Shown: positions 1 to 8,284 of the stretch, piece by piece
Numbering within the stretch: position 1 is the first letter of the stretch
Layout of the letters: the number at the start of each line of letters is the position of its first letter
NCBI RefSeq assembly: GCF_018069805.1
Contig: NZ_JAGPYN010000014.1
Span: forward strand, 1-64,000
Source of the DNA: Pseudoalteromonas ostreae
Lineage (GTDB): Bacteria; Pseudomonadota; Gammaproteobacteria; Enterobacterales; Alteromonadaceae
Reading direction: 5' to 3'
Length of the DNA: 64,000 nucleotides
The notes under the pieces: generated by a model
What the model was told of the DNA's origin: nothing
The model's database searches: none
The model's input: the letters and a program-made list of their open reading frames with translations, nothing else
Program-made: the position numbers and the translations under genes

Positions 1-79
1 TCATTTTCCTGACCCCATTTTCCCCGTTGATGAATCGTGATATGTGGTGTTTGGTATCACTAGTACCAACAGTAAGCGC

Positions 80-296
80 TTGGAAGCGAAGGCCCTTGTA
101 GAAGCTCAAAAACTAAAGGAATTAACATTGCACTAGGCAATGACTATTTAGTGTCACAAGGTTTAGCGTCATTGAGTGGTATTTGGAGCAATATTCATAA
201 CGGGAGATGAGCCGCCCATTGCATTTCCTGTTAATAAAAAACGCATGATGGGTGGTGTGGGGGCTGGAGGTTAGAGACCTCCGGCTACCCGATTAT
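80..296 (+). mobile_element. Group II intron 3' remnant, copy 1
   Basis: The frame before the TGA at 208-210 reads like the C-terminal tail of a group II intron reverse transcriptase/maturase (RSSKTKGINIALGNDYL, then GLASLSGIW). After the stop comes a structure like domains V/VI of bacterial introns: CCGCCCAT pairs with ATGGGTGG, then GTGTGGGGG. Next is the hairpin TGGAGG/CCTCC followed by GGCTACCCGAT, with a candidate bulged branch-point A about 7 nt before the 3' end. No upstream intron body is present within the window. A second, more degenerate copy lies at 1884-2088. Identification is from recall of the family pattern, not a search. Confidence 0.6.
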
Positions 297-304
297 GCAT
301 AAAT

Positions 305-814
305 TTATTGAGCCTTTAGCAGGTTAATAATTTGTTCTATTTGAGGGGTTGGTGATTTGATTTGAATATCTAATGCAAGCTCAAGAGGGGTCATATCTAG
401 AGTAGGAGCTTTAATATCAATTGCAGCAGCATTGTTCAATAAAAAAGTTACCATTTCTAGGTCATTACTCATAACCGCCCCATGCAGAGGTGTTATATTA
501 TATCCTTCAGAGTAATTAACACTATTAACACTTAAACCATTTTGTATAAAGAAACTGGCAAGTTCATATTTCTTTATTTTATTACTACCTTCGAGAATAA
601 AACCCAGCCCTACGCTATTAGACATTTTCTTTATATCTGAAGCTATATCTCTATGATTATATAAATAGTACTCACAAGCCTTAGCTGGAATTAAAATCCC
701 CCCTTCATCGAGAGTACACATAATTATTGTTTCTGGACTCATTTTTGAAATATCGTTAACCATTAACGCAGATATTCCTACAAAAATAACTCCAATGATC
801 GCTATTATTTTCAT
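305..814 (-). CDS. Small membrane-anchored ankyrin-repeat protein
   Basis: About 169 aa from the ATG at 814; a TTG at 826 would add four residues, but the ATG sits 2 bp after the upstream stop codon. Residues about 2-18 are a hydrophobic signal-anchor. The C-terminal half contains ankyrin-like repeats (TPLHGAVMSNDLEMVTFLL and a second TPLELAL unit). It follows the gene at 817-1290 in the same direction, so the two are probably co-transcribed. Small ankyrin proteins of this kind often protect against or bind a partner protein, but that is only an inference here; the partner gene has no recognised family. Exact function unknown. Confidence 0.6.
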   Translation of the reverse strand: MKIIAIIGVIFVGISALMVNDISKMSPETIIMCTLDEGGILIPAKACEYYLYNHRDIASDIKKMSNSVGLGFILEGSNKIKKYELASFFIQNGLSVNSVNYSEGYNITPLHGAVMSNDLEMVTFLLNNAAAIDIKAPTLDMTPLELALDIQIKSPTPQIEQIINLLKAQ

Positions 815-816
815 TA

Positions 817-1290
817 CTATACCCAAACTTTTAACAAGCCATGAGTAGGTTGCTTGTAAACTAGAAATGCACCCTGAGTAGTTTCTTTTGATGCAGTATA
901 CACAAGTACTCTTAATGGCTTTCTAAACTGATTTGCAATATGAAGCCTAACAAAGTCATAAACCTTAACTTTTTGTAGATCGTTCACGGTTGCATGTTTA
1001 AACCAATGCTTAAGAGCTTTTTTGGAAAATTCTTGAATGATAGCCAAAGCACCTTTTGTTGGATTGGTTGTGCTTCTAAAAATAGCATCAACAAAACCAA
1101 TAGCATAGGAAGCATCAATTGCTTCAACCAATAAACCTTGGGTAAAACCTCTAATAGAGTCGTTCATAGTTAAAGATTCAATGAAATCGAAATCAGCTGG
1201 TTCAAAAATGAACTTTAAAATTACTCTCGCTTCTTTTTCATCAAAAAGTAATTCGTCTTCACTGAATTTCCGTAATTGTTTAAAACTCAT
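817..1290 (-). CDS. Hypothetical protein, 157 aa
   Basis: I do not recognise this protein. It is soluble, with no signal peptide or membrane segment. It has an acidic N-terminus (SEDELLFDEKEAR) and a basic C-terminal half rich in K/R and aromatics. A Shine-Dalgarno-like AAGGAAAT lies just upstream of its ATG. It is the first gene of a likely two-gene unit with the ankyrin protein, whose ATG lies 2 bp beyond its stop codon. The pair could be a protein and its protective partner, but nothing in the sequence shows an activity. Confidence 0.55.
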   Translation of the reverse strand: MSFKQLRKFSEDELLFDEKEARVILKFIFEPADFDFIESLTMNDSIRGFTQGLLVEAIDASYAIGFVDAIFRSTTNPTKGALAIIQEFSKKALKHWFKHATVNDLQKVKVYDFVRLHIANQFRKPLRVLVYTASKETTQGAFLVYKQPTHGLLKVWV

Positions 1291-1883
1291 TGTATTTCCT
1301 TATAATAGTTTTAGTAAAAATTAGTTGCTTAACAGCTTCATGCATAACGAGCCTGTAGAATAACTCGTTTTAATTTATTTTTATTGATGAATCAACCATA
1401 GCCGAGTTCCTATTTTTATTCAATCGGTTACTTCGGTTTTACGTAAAACATAAAAAAAAGGATTTGCTGTTGCTTTAATGGGCGTTTTGAAAGGTCTTTG
1501 AGTGGCTTATTTGGTGATGTAGTAGCTACCTTTAGTAACGCATCGTGTTTTGCAGCTTTTCTATATTATGAACAAGGCAATACAATTGCCGCAGAATGAA
1601 GTGAAGGCGTTCACTTTCGTTTGACCACGTAAGGACAATTTGTTCATGCCTTTATTGACTGTAATATTCCGCAGCTTATTTGAAGGAAAGCAGGTTTTAT
1701 ACAGCCAAGTCGTTTGCCATTCTTTCAATAGGAAGCTGTCGTCGGTCCATTGGACTGTCTATTTTAACCTTCATTTAAATTAGCTAACGTTGAGTATAGA
1801 TCATTAGACCCGCCGTAGCATAAGAATATGCTACGGCGACAATCGCTCTCTTTATAAGTTATAGCACGCACTAAAGTAGGCGG
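1291..1883. other. Intergenic stretch without a supported gene
   Basis: About 590 bp with no convincing reading frame on either strand. It contains a short inverted repeat around 1347-1372 (AACGAG ... CTCGTT) and AT-rich sequence. It lies between the hypothetical gene pair and the second group II intron remnant, in a region that looks like decayed accessory DNA. Confidence 0.5.
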
Positions 1884-2088
1884 TTGGAAGCGAAGGCCCT
1901 TGTCGAAGCTCAAAAACAAAAGGAATTAATATTGCGCTAGGCAATGAATACTTAGCTTCACAAAGTTTAGTGTCATTGAGAGATATTTGGATCAATATTT
2001 ATTACGGGAGATGAACCGCCCATTGCATTTTCTGCTAATAAAACTGCATGATGGGTGCTGGAGGTTAGAGACCCGGCTACCCGATTAT
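1884..2088 (+). mobile_element. Group II intron 3' remnant, copy 2 (degenerate)
   Basis: This is an imperfect direct copy of 80-296. It starts with the same TTGGAAGCGAAGGCCCTTGT and its maturase-tail frame (CRSSKTKGINIALGNEYL, then SLVSLRDIWINIYYGR) stops at the TGA at 2012-2014. Compared with copy 1 it has lost several bases in the domain V region (ATGGGTGCTGGAGG in place of ATGGGTGGTGTGGGGGCTGGAGG split by GTGTGGGG) and part of the domain VI stem, so it should not fold or splice properly. It ends with the same GGCTACCCGAT. The stop codon of the minus-strand gene at 2097 lies 9 bp beyond. Confidence 0.6.
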
Positions 2089-2096
2089 AGTGCTGA

Positions 2097-2615
2097 TCAC
2101 CACTTAAAACGTCTTATAAATTCAATTATGGCGCCAGAAGCAAGGGTAGCGATTACATCATTAGTTACTAAGTAAACCAACACATCTACAGTAATATTTA
2201 AAGTAACCCAGATAGTATTATATGCCAGTTTAAGCTCTACTAGCATGAATAAGTTGTTGGGGTTAGCTTCATACTTCGGTTGCTCACCCACCTCAGCAAT
2301 ACTGAACTCTCGAAGGATTTCATAATGTTGGCGATACTTAATATCGAGCAGTTGAAGTATGTGAGAACTTAGAAGACGGTTAAACATTGTAGCTGGTATA
2401 AAAAAACTCAGCGGTTCTTTAGCCCCATTAGAACTGAAACCTCCGAAATTAGAACCTTTGGTTCGTTCTTTATATGAGGCAGTTACAGAGAGCATTTCAA
2501 CAAGTTGCTCTCCTAAATACGCTTCCAATAAAAGCAGTTTTAGCCATACAAACAAACCGATTTTATCGCTGTTTTCACCACGTTTAAAAACCAATTTGAA
2601 TACACTGTCTCTCAT
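2097..2615 (-). CDS. Hypothetical protein, 172 aa
   Basis: Family not recognised. The C-terminal part has two moderately hydrophobic stretches (NTIWVTLNITVDVLVYLV and a shorter one after it), so it may be membrane-associated at that end. The middle is polar and rich in Ser/Gly. Its 3' end meets the intron remnant at 2088, so the original C-terminus may have been altered. Upstream (2657-2792) are three copies of a CACCAAAA-type motif that could be operator sites for this gene. Confidence 0.5.
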   Translation of the reverse strand: MRDSVFKLVFKRGENSDKIGLFVWLKLLLLEAYLGEQLVEMLSVTASYKERTKGSNFGGFSSNGAKEPLSFFIPATMFNRLLSSHILQLLDIKYRQHYEILREFSIAEVGEQPKYEANPNNLFMLVELKLAYNTIWVTLNITVDVLVYLVTNDVIATLASGAIIEFIRRFKW

Positions 2616-2990
2616 CTAGTTCTCCGATGCCAAATAGCACTATAACATCTTATTGAACACCATTTTGGTGGTTTATAACACACCAAAACGGCGTATATTA
2701 CATACTCTGATAATTTCACCAATAATTACTCTTGTAAACATGTAATTAAAATAGCAAAATCTTAAGCTTGTTATTTTGCACCAAAACGGCGGTTAATTAT
2801 CTTATCGGAAAAAGTAGGCTCCGGCACAAAAAAGCAGAAAAATTCAACTTTTTCAGCGGCCTGTTTTGCTCTAAAGCACCTACCAGCTCGTTAGGTTTCA
2901 TTGTTTTCTAACTAACCAACCTACAACCAACGGTAAAATTTAACGCCGGGCTGCTCTAAAACTGATAGCTTACAGCTTACAGCTAGATTT
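2616..2990. other. Intergenic region between 172-aa gene and sapF
   Basis: About 375 bp without a supported gene. The left part holds the CACCAAAA repeats described separately. The right part has a near-perfect hairpin (GCAGAAAAA ... TTTTTCAGC, about 2833-2856) that might end or stabilise the sap transcript arriving from the right, though it lacks a typical GC stem with U-tract. Confidence 0.35.
2657..2792. promoter_or_regulatory. Repeated CACCAAAACGGCG motifs upstream of the 172-aa gene
   Basis: The 13-mer CACCAAAACGGCG occurs exactly at 2681-2693 and 2779-2791, and an imperfect inverted copy (CACCATTTTGGTG) lies at 2659-2671. The copies at 2659 and 2681 face each other around an AT-rich spacer. 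This arrangement looks like a set of binding sites in a promoter region; the binding protein is unknown. Confidence 0.35.
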
Positions 2991-3752
2991 TCAGCAACTC
3001 AACAATTTCTGGGTGACTTTTGATTTTGGATTTTGAAATACATCTTTAGTTTTTCCGTATTCAACGATTTCACCGTGATCAAGTACTACTAGTTGGTCGC
3101 TGATATGGCGCACTAGGCTTAAGTGGTGGGTGATCAAAATATAACTTAAGCCTGTGTCTTGTTGCAGTTTTAATAGTAAGTTAACCGTTTGCGCGCGCAC
3201 TGATGGGTCTAACGATGATAGGGCTTCGTCAAGCACCACGACCTTAGGGTCGAGTATTAGTGCGCGGGCAAGGGCGACGCGCTGTAATTGGCCGCCGCTG
3301 AACATGTGAGGGTAATAATGTTGATGGTCATTCAGCAAGCCAACCTTATTCAAGGTGGCTCTAATTTTTTCAGTGCGACTTTGTTTATCCAGGTTGGTGT
3401 TATATTGCAGGCAATCGTCGAGCATATCGCCAATAGTTAAACCTGGGTTTAGCGAGGCTTCTGAGTCTTGGAAGATCATTCGAATGTGGCGGCATTGCTG
3501 ATCGCGAACGCCTTTGTTTTCGATAATGTTGCCATCGAGTAGAATTTGCCCAGCATCTGCGCTGTCTGCTCCAGCTAGTAATTTTGCGAGGGTACTTTTA
3601 CCCGAGCCAGTTTCGCCAATAATGGCCAGTGTTTCACCTTGTTCTAAACAAAACGAGATGTTTTTTAAGACTTCAAAACGCTTACGTGAAAATAACCCCG
3701 CTCTAAGGTTAAAGCTTTTTGATAAGGCTTGCACTTTTAACAGAGGTTGCAT
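2991..3752 (-). CDS. sapF: Peptide ABC transporter ATP-binding protein SapF
   Basis: 253-aa ABC ATPase, one of two nucleotide-binding subunits of the Sap (sensitivity to antimicrobial peptides) importer at the inner membrane. Walker A is GETGSGKS at about residues 46-53, the signature is FSGGQLQRVALARAL and Walker B is VVVLDEALSSLD, so it should hydrolyse ATP. It is the last gene of the minus-strand run sapA-B-C-D-F; its ATG overlaps the sapD stop codon by one base, which argues for translational coupling. Length fits SapF. The SapF rather than DppF/OppF name rests on operon order and the atypical SapD next to it. Confidence 0.88.
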   Translation of the reverse strand: MQPLLKVQALSKSFNLRAGLFSRKRFEVLKNISFCLEQGETLAIIGETGSGKSTLAKLLAGADSADAGQILLDGNIIENKGVRDQQCRHIRMIFQDSEASLNPGLTIGDMLDDCLQYNTNLDKQSRTEKIRATLNKVGLLNDHQHYYPHMFSGGQLQRVALARALILDPKVVVLDEALSSLDPSVRAQTVNLLLKLQQDTGLSYILITHHLSLVRHISDQLVVLDHGEIVEYGKTKDVFQNPKSKVTQKLLSC

Positions 3753-4744
3753 TATTTCATCACCTTAATGAGAGGGAAATGACACGCATAACTATGGCCA
3801 TGTTGTTTAGTCAAAGGCGGTGTTACCACACAGGCTTTTTGTGCCTGTGGGCAGCGAGGACCTAGACGACAGCCAATTGGCAAATGCTGCAAAGTGGGGA
3901 TGGTGCCTTTAAGTGCATAAAACGGTTCTTTATGGGCAAGTCCTTGCTCATAATCCGGTAAGCTTTTTAGTAATGCTTGCGTATACGGGTGTCGCGGCTG
4001 GGTAAAAATACGCTGAGTTGGACCTGCTTCAACCATTTGCCCACAGTAAAGTACGTGCATGCAATGAGACCAATTGATGATTTCTTCAAGTTCATGGGAG
4101 ATCATTAAAATTGACATGTTTTTAAGCTGATTTAAACTTTTTAATAACCGAAATACCTGTGCGCGGGTGGTACTTTCCAGTGCTGTAGTGGGCTCATCGG
4201 CAATCAATAACTTAGGAGTCCGAGCAATGGCCATAGCAATCATTACTTTTTGACACACGCCTTCTGAGAGCTCATGTGGATAGCTTGACAGTACTTTTTG
4301 ATGATCTTTAATGCCTACTTTGTGGATCAAGGCTTTTACGCGATCTTTACGCTCGCGGTTACGTTTTAAGAAAAAGCCAGAGCCGGTTATTTCTGGTAGG
4401 GTTTCGGCAATTTGCTCAAATATTTTTGCGGTTGGATCAAGACAGCGACTAGGATCTTGATAAATCATGGCGATATCGCTGCCAACAATTTTACGCCGTT
4501 GCTCGTTGGATAGGCGCATTAAATCTACGCCGCGCCAATGCATTCGGTCGGCGGTGATGTGCCAGCGTTTATTTAAAACGCCAACAATAGCTTTGGCAAT
4601 TAAGCTTTTACCTGAGCCAGATTCGCCCACTAATGCATGTACTTCACCTTCTTTTAGGCTCAAGTTCACTCTGTCTACGGCGCGAATAACAGTATCAGAG
4701 GTGCGCAGCTCTATAGTTAAGTTTCGTATATCAAGTAATTGCAT
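3752..4744 (-). CDS. sapD: Peptide ABC transporter ATP-binding protein SapD
   Basis: 330-aa ABC ATPase paired with SapF. Walker A is GESGSGKS near residue 40 and Walker B is LLIADEPTTALE. The ABC signature is degenerate (ELSEGVCQKVMIAMAIA rather than LSGGQ), which matches my recollection of E. coli SapD (LTEGECQKVMIA) and supports this name over DppD. The C-terminal 80 residues carry the oligopeptide-transporter extension with its Cys cluster (GCRLGPRCPQAQKAC). One-base overlap with sapF downstream; its start immediately follows the sapC stop codon. Confidence 0.88.
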   Translation of the reverse strand: MQLLDIRNLTIELRTSDTVIRAVDRVNLSLKEGEVHALVGESGSGKSLIAKAIVGVLNKRWHITADRMHWRGVDLMRLSNEQRRKIVGSDIAMIYQDPSRCLDPTAKIFEQIAETLPEITGSGFFLKRNRERKDRVKALIHKVGIKDHQKVLSSYPHELSEGVCQKVMIAMAIARTPKLLIADEPTTALESTTRAQVFRLLKSLNQLKNMSILMISHELEEIINWSHCMHVLYCGQMVEAGPTQRIFTQPRHPYTQALLKSLPDYEQGLAHKEPFYALKGTIPTLQHLPIGCRLGPRCPQAQKACVVTPPLTKQHGHSYACHFPLIKVMK

Positions 4745-5638
4745 TTAGTCAGCCTTACGTGCTTTGAGCACTTGGCGTAGTCCGTCGCCCACTAAGTTGG
4801 TCGACAGCACCGCTAAAAATAGTAATACCCCAGGTAAGCCAACGGTCCAAGGAGCCAAGTAAATTAAACCCAGGTTTTCAGCTAAAATTGCCCCCCATTC
4901 TGTGGTGGGTGGTTGTGCACCTAGCTTTAAAAACCCCAATGCTGAAATATCCAAAATAGCGGTAGACAGTGCCATAGTAAAAATAACCACGATGTGCTCA
5001 TAAATATTAGGAAAAATCCCACGCGAGAGAATATGCCAATTTGACGCGCCATCAAGTTTAAAGGCGGTGATGTAGTCTTTATTCAGCTCAGTCACAATCA
5101 GGTTGCGCACCGAGTGAATAAATTGTGGCAACAGTGCTAAAATAATCGCCCAAACGGTATTCATAAGGCCTGGGCCTAATATCGCAATAATAATAATAGC
5201 TAATAATAAAGACGGTATCGATAAAGTTATATCGAGTAAGTGATTTAAAAAGCTTGAGCGAATACCACGGCTAATGCCGGCAAATGTGCCCACTAAAACT
5301 CCGATGATGGTGGCTATAAGGGCTGCAATTACTGATAAGCCAAAAGTATAGGTTGCACCATTCATTAACCGCGAGAGTACATCGCGGCCTAAGTCATCTG
5401 TGCCGAGTATAAACCGCACATCTCCCATTTCATGCCATGAAGGGGGGATCAATAAGGCGTCACTGTGTTGCTGGTTAACGCCATAAGGTGCAATCACTGG
5501 CGCAGCAGCTGCTAAAATAGCAAATGCGATAAAAATCCATAAGCCAACTAATGCGGGGTGATTGGATTTAAACTTGCGCCAAAATCGCGCCAGTGGCGAT
5601 TTATTTGACTCTTCTGAAAATAAATTAAACTTTGCCAT
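4745..5638 (-). CDS. sapC: Peptide ABC transporter permease SapC
   Basis: 297-aa inner-membrane permease of the DppC/OppC class. The N-terminal cytoplasmic segment (NLFSEESNKSPLARFWRKFKS) is followed by a first membrane helix (VGLWIFIAFAILAAAAPVI), a periplasmic loop with GTDDLGRDVLSRLM (a typical OppC/DppC motif) and about five further helices. The EAA-type coupling region is seen around DYITAFKLDGASNWHILSRG. Its start overlaps the end of sapB by 14 bp. It forms the pore with SapB and is driven by SapD/SapF. Confidence 0.88.
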   Translation of the reverse strand: MAKFNLFSEESNKSPLARFWRKFKSNHPALVGLWIFIAFAILAAAAPVIAPYGVNQQHSDALLIPPSWHEMGDVRFILGTDDLGRDVLSRLMNGATYTFGLSVIAALIATIIGVLVGTFAGISRGIRSSFLNHLLDITLSIPSLLLAIIIIAILGPGLMNTVWAIILALLPQFIHSVRNLIVTELNKDYITAFKLDGASNWHILSRGIFPNIYEHIVVIFTMALSTAILDISALGFLKLGAQPPTTEWGAILAENLGLIYLAPWTVGLPGVLLFLAVLSTNLVGDGLRQVLKARKAD

Positions 5639-6659
5639 GCGCTTGATTCCGTGACAGCGGGTCGAACAAGGTATAGGTTAGCTCTGCAATAATTGTTGCC
5701 AGAATTACAAACATCGATACCGCTAACAAACCACCTTGAATGGCAGGATAATCTCGTTGGTAAATGCTATCAATCAACCAACGACCAATGCCAGGCCATG
5801 AGAAAATCACTTCCGTGATCATTGCTAGGGTGATCAAGGTACTAAATTGCAAACCTATTTGTTTTATAACCGGCAATAAGGCATTACGTAAGGCATGATG
5901 CATAATTAATTGGGCTCGGTTTAAGCCTTTGGCACGGGCGGTTTTAATATAACTTTGCTCAAGTACATGCAGCATAGAATCGCGAGTAAAGCGCACTAAT
6001 ACTGTGGTTGGGTACATTGCCAGAACAATAGTCGGCAGGGTTAAATGATGCAGTGCATCTAGCATTGCCAGGCCAGAATAAGGAAAGTCTGCTAAGACAA
6101 TATCAATCAGAATAAAGCCTGTTTGATAAGGAATTTCGTATAGCAAGCCCATTCGGCCTGACATAGGGAACCAGCCTAGTTGCAATGAAAACACCATGAT
6201 CAGTAATAATGCCAACCAAAACAATGGCATTGAGTAACCGACTAAGGTTGTGGAGTTGACCAGTTTATCTGGCCAGCGGCGGTGGTATGCAGCGGCAAAT
6301 ATCCCTGCAGGTACGCCAACAACCACAGAAATAATTAATGCATAAATACTTAGCTCTAACGTGGCTGGGAATAACTCGATAATATGAGTAAACACACTGT
6401 CGCCGGAAGCGAACGACACGCCCCAGTCGCCTTGCACAATACGCGTAATAAAAGCGAAGTATTGCATCAAGTAATTATCGTTAAAGTGATATTTTTCTTG
6501 TAGTTCACTGGTTTGTGAAAAACTGGTATTACTGATACCACTTAAATTACTAAGCGGATCGCCGGGAAATAAATAACTGAGTGAAAATGTAAATACACTC
6601 AGGGTAAACATCATAAATAACAGTAGGCCTAAACGGCGTAAAATATAATTTAATACCAT
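5625..6659 (-). CDS. sapB: Peptide ABC transporter permease SapB
   Basis: 344-aa permease of the DppB/OppB class, partner of SapC. It begins with the typical MVLNYILRRLGLLLFMMF membrane segment and the SYLFPGDPL motif of this family, and has about six membrane helices. The coupling loop SYIKTARAKGLNRAQLIMHH faces the ATPases. It overlaps sapC by 14 bp and its ATG overlaps the sapA stop codon by one base, so the whole sap run is probably one mRNA. Confidence 0.88.
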   Translation of the reverse strand: MVLNYILRRLGLLLFMMFTLSVFTFSLSYLFPGDPLSNLSGISNTSFSQTSELQEKYHFNDNYLMQYFAFITRIVQGDWGVSFASGDSVFTHIIELFPATLELSIYALIISVVVGVPAGIFAAAYHRRWPDKLVNSTTLVGYSMPLFWLALLLIMVFSLQLGWFPMSGRMGLLYEIPYQTGFILIDIVLADFPYSGLAMLDALHHLTLPTIVLAMYPTTVLVRFTRDSMLHVLEQSYIKTARAKGLNRAQLIMHHALRNALLPVIKQIGLQFSTLITLAMITEVIFSWPGIGRWLIDSIYQRDYPAIQGGLLAVSMFVILATIIAELTYTLFDPLSRNQAHGKV

Positions 6660-8266
6660 TATTTTTTTCTCGCGTTAGCTAAGGAAATAGCGCCAAATGG
6701 GCCAAGTGGTATACCTTCTACATCGGCACTACTTGCTTGAAAACGCATACCATGTGCAAGTGGTAATAAAGGAAGCTCACGCACTATCATTGCTTGTGCT
6801 TGTTGGTAATAGGCTTTTCGTTTGGCTAAATCAGTGGTATCTAGCGCTTGTGTCAATAGTAAGTCAAACTCAGGATCACACCAATTTGCAGGGTTTTTAC
6901 CACTAAATGCCGCTGTGCAACTAAGCAGTGGGCTGAAAAAGTTATCAGGATCCGGTGTATCAGCAGCCCACCCTAATAAAACGCTATCGTGGCGATGTTC
7001 GCCTATGCGTTGGATAAAGGTGTTCCATTCATACTCAACAATACTGACGTTCACACCAATTTTTCGTAAATCGCTTTGCATTAGCTCGGCCATTTTACGT
7101 GCGTTAGGGTTATAAATTCGGCTCACTGGCATAGCCCAAATGGTCATATCAAAGCCATTTGCAAGCCCTGCTTCAGCTAACAGCTCTTTAGCCAGATCAG
7201 GGTTAAAGCCGGGTAGTTTAGCTTGTGGTTGATATGCCCATGAGGTTGGCGGTAATAATGATTGCGCACGAATACCGTTGCCGTAATAAACTGCTTGCAT
7301 GATTTTTTCAATGTCAATGGCATGGGCTAGTGCTTGGCGTACTCTTAAATCGTCAAATGGTGGGCGTTCGGTATTAAATGCCCAATAACCTACGTTTAAG
7401 TTGGTTTCTTTTTGCACGTTGATATCGTCTCGCTGGGCTAAAATACTTAGCTGTGCGCTGCTTGGATGCGCAGTAATATCGCACTCTTTAGTGAGCATTT
7501 TTGCAATACGGGTGGTGCCATTTGGGGTGATATCGTAAACCAACTGCTCTAGCACTACGTGGTGCTTCCAATAATCAGGATTACGGTAATAGCGCACTAA
7601 GTGATCGCGACGATATTCTTTATATATGTAAGGGCCAGTACCAACAGGGTACTGATCAAACAAATTAAGTTGTCCGCGTAGCTTTAATTGCATGGCGTAT
7701 TCGTGAGATAACACCACGGCAAAATCAGTTGCCATATTGGCTAAAAAGCTGCTTTCGGGATTGAATAACTCAAAGCGGACTTGGTAGTCAGAGACGCGAA
7801 CAATCTGCCGTATTAGCTGATCAATACCGACACTTTGAAAATAAGGGTAATTGGCATCCCCAACAAAGTGATAAGGATTATATATATCGAATAAGCGGCT
7901 AAAGGTAAATATTACATCGTCAGCGTTAAACTCTCTGCTCGGGGTAAAGTATGCAGTAGTATGAAACTTCACGCCTTTACGTAAAGTAAAGGTAACTGAC
8001 TTGCCGTCTTTACTTATTTTCCAGTCAGTGGCCAGTTCACTTTTAAATTCAGCGGTCACGGGATCGATACTGATCAAACGGTCATACAATTGGTTAGCAA
8101 TAATATCGATCGTCGAACCTGTGGTCGTCACTTGGGGATTGAATGATACAGGGTTAGCCTCAGCGCAATAAACTAAGCCCTGATTCTTTTCTTCTAGCGT
8201 TTTTTCTTTGGTATCTAAGCAACCCGTTAGGCATACTGTTAAGATACCAAGTAATAATTTATACAC
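6659..8266 (-). CDS. sapA: Periplasmic peptide-binding lipoprotein SapA
   Basis: 535-aa extracellular solute-binding protein of family 5 (SBP_bac_5), the substrate receptor of the Sap importer. The N-terminus MYKLLLGILTVCLTGC ends in a lipobox (LTGC), so the mature protein is likely a lipoprotein beginning at Cys16; many family members are soluble instead. Typical family segments are seen (ANPVSFNPQVTTTGS, WKISKDGKSVTFTLRKGVKFH, GTGPYIYKEY, RQALAHAIDIEKI). Starts 18 bp after the pspF stop codon, making co-transcription with pspF likely. Confidence 0.85.
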   Translation of the reverse strand: MYKLLLGILTVCLTGCLDTKEKTLEEKNQGLVYCAEANPVSFNPQVTTTGSTIDIIANQLYDRLISIDPVTAEFKSELATDWKISKDGKSVTFTLRKGVKFHTTAYFTPSREFNADDVIFTFSRLFDIYNPYHFVGDANYPYFQSVGIDQLIRQIVRVSDYQVRFELFNPESSFLANMATDFAVVLSHEYAMQLKLRGQLNLFDQYPVGTGPYIYKEYRRDHLVRYYRNPDYWKHHVVLEQLVYDITPNGTTRIAKMLTKECDITAHPSSAQLSILAQRDDINVQKETNLNVGYWAFNTERPPFDDLRVRQALAHAIDIEKIMQAVYYGNGIRAQSLLPPTSWAYQPQAKLPGFNPDLAKELLAEAGLANGFDMTIWAMPVSRIYNPNARKMAELMQSDLRKIGVNVSIVEYEWNTFIQRIGEHRHDSVLLGWAADTPDPDNFFSPLLSCTAAFSGKNPANWCDPEFDLLLTQALDTTDLAKRKAYYQQAQAMIVRELPLLPLAHGMRFQASSADVEGIPLGPFGAISLANARKK

Positions 8267-8284
8267 TCGTTTAGCCTCTGACTA

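Noticed and set aside
1347..1372. Inverted repeat resembling an integron attC site
   Set aside because: The RYYYAAC/GTTRRRY core boxes are absent and no integrase is present in the window.
1987..2175. Plus-strand 62-codon open frame
   Set aside because: It runs in the wrong frame through the degenerate intron end and overlaps the gene at 2097-2615; no coding features.
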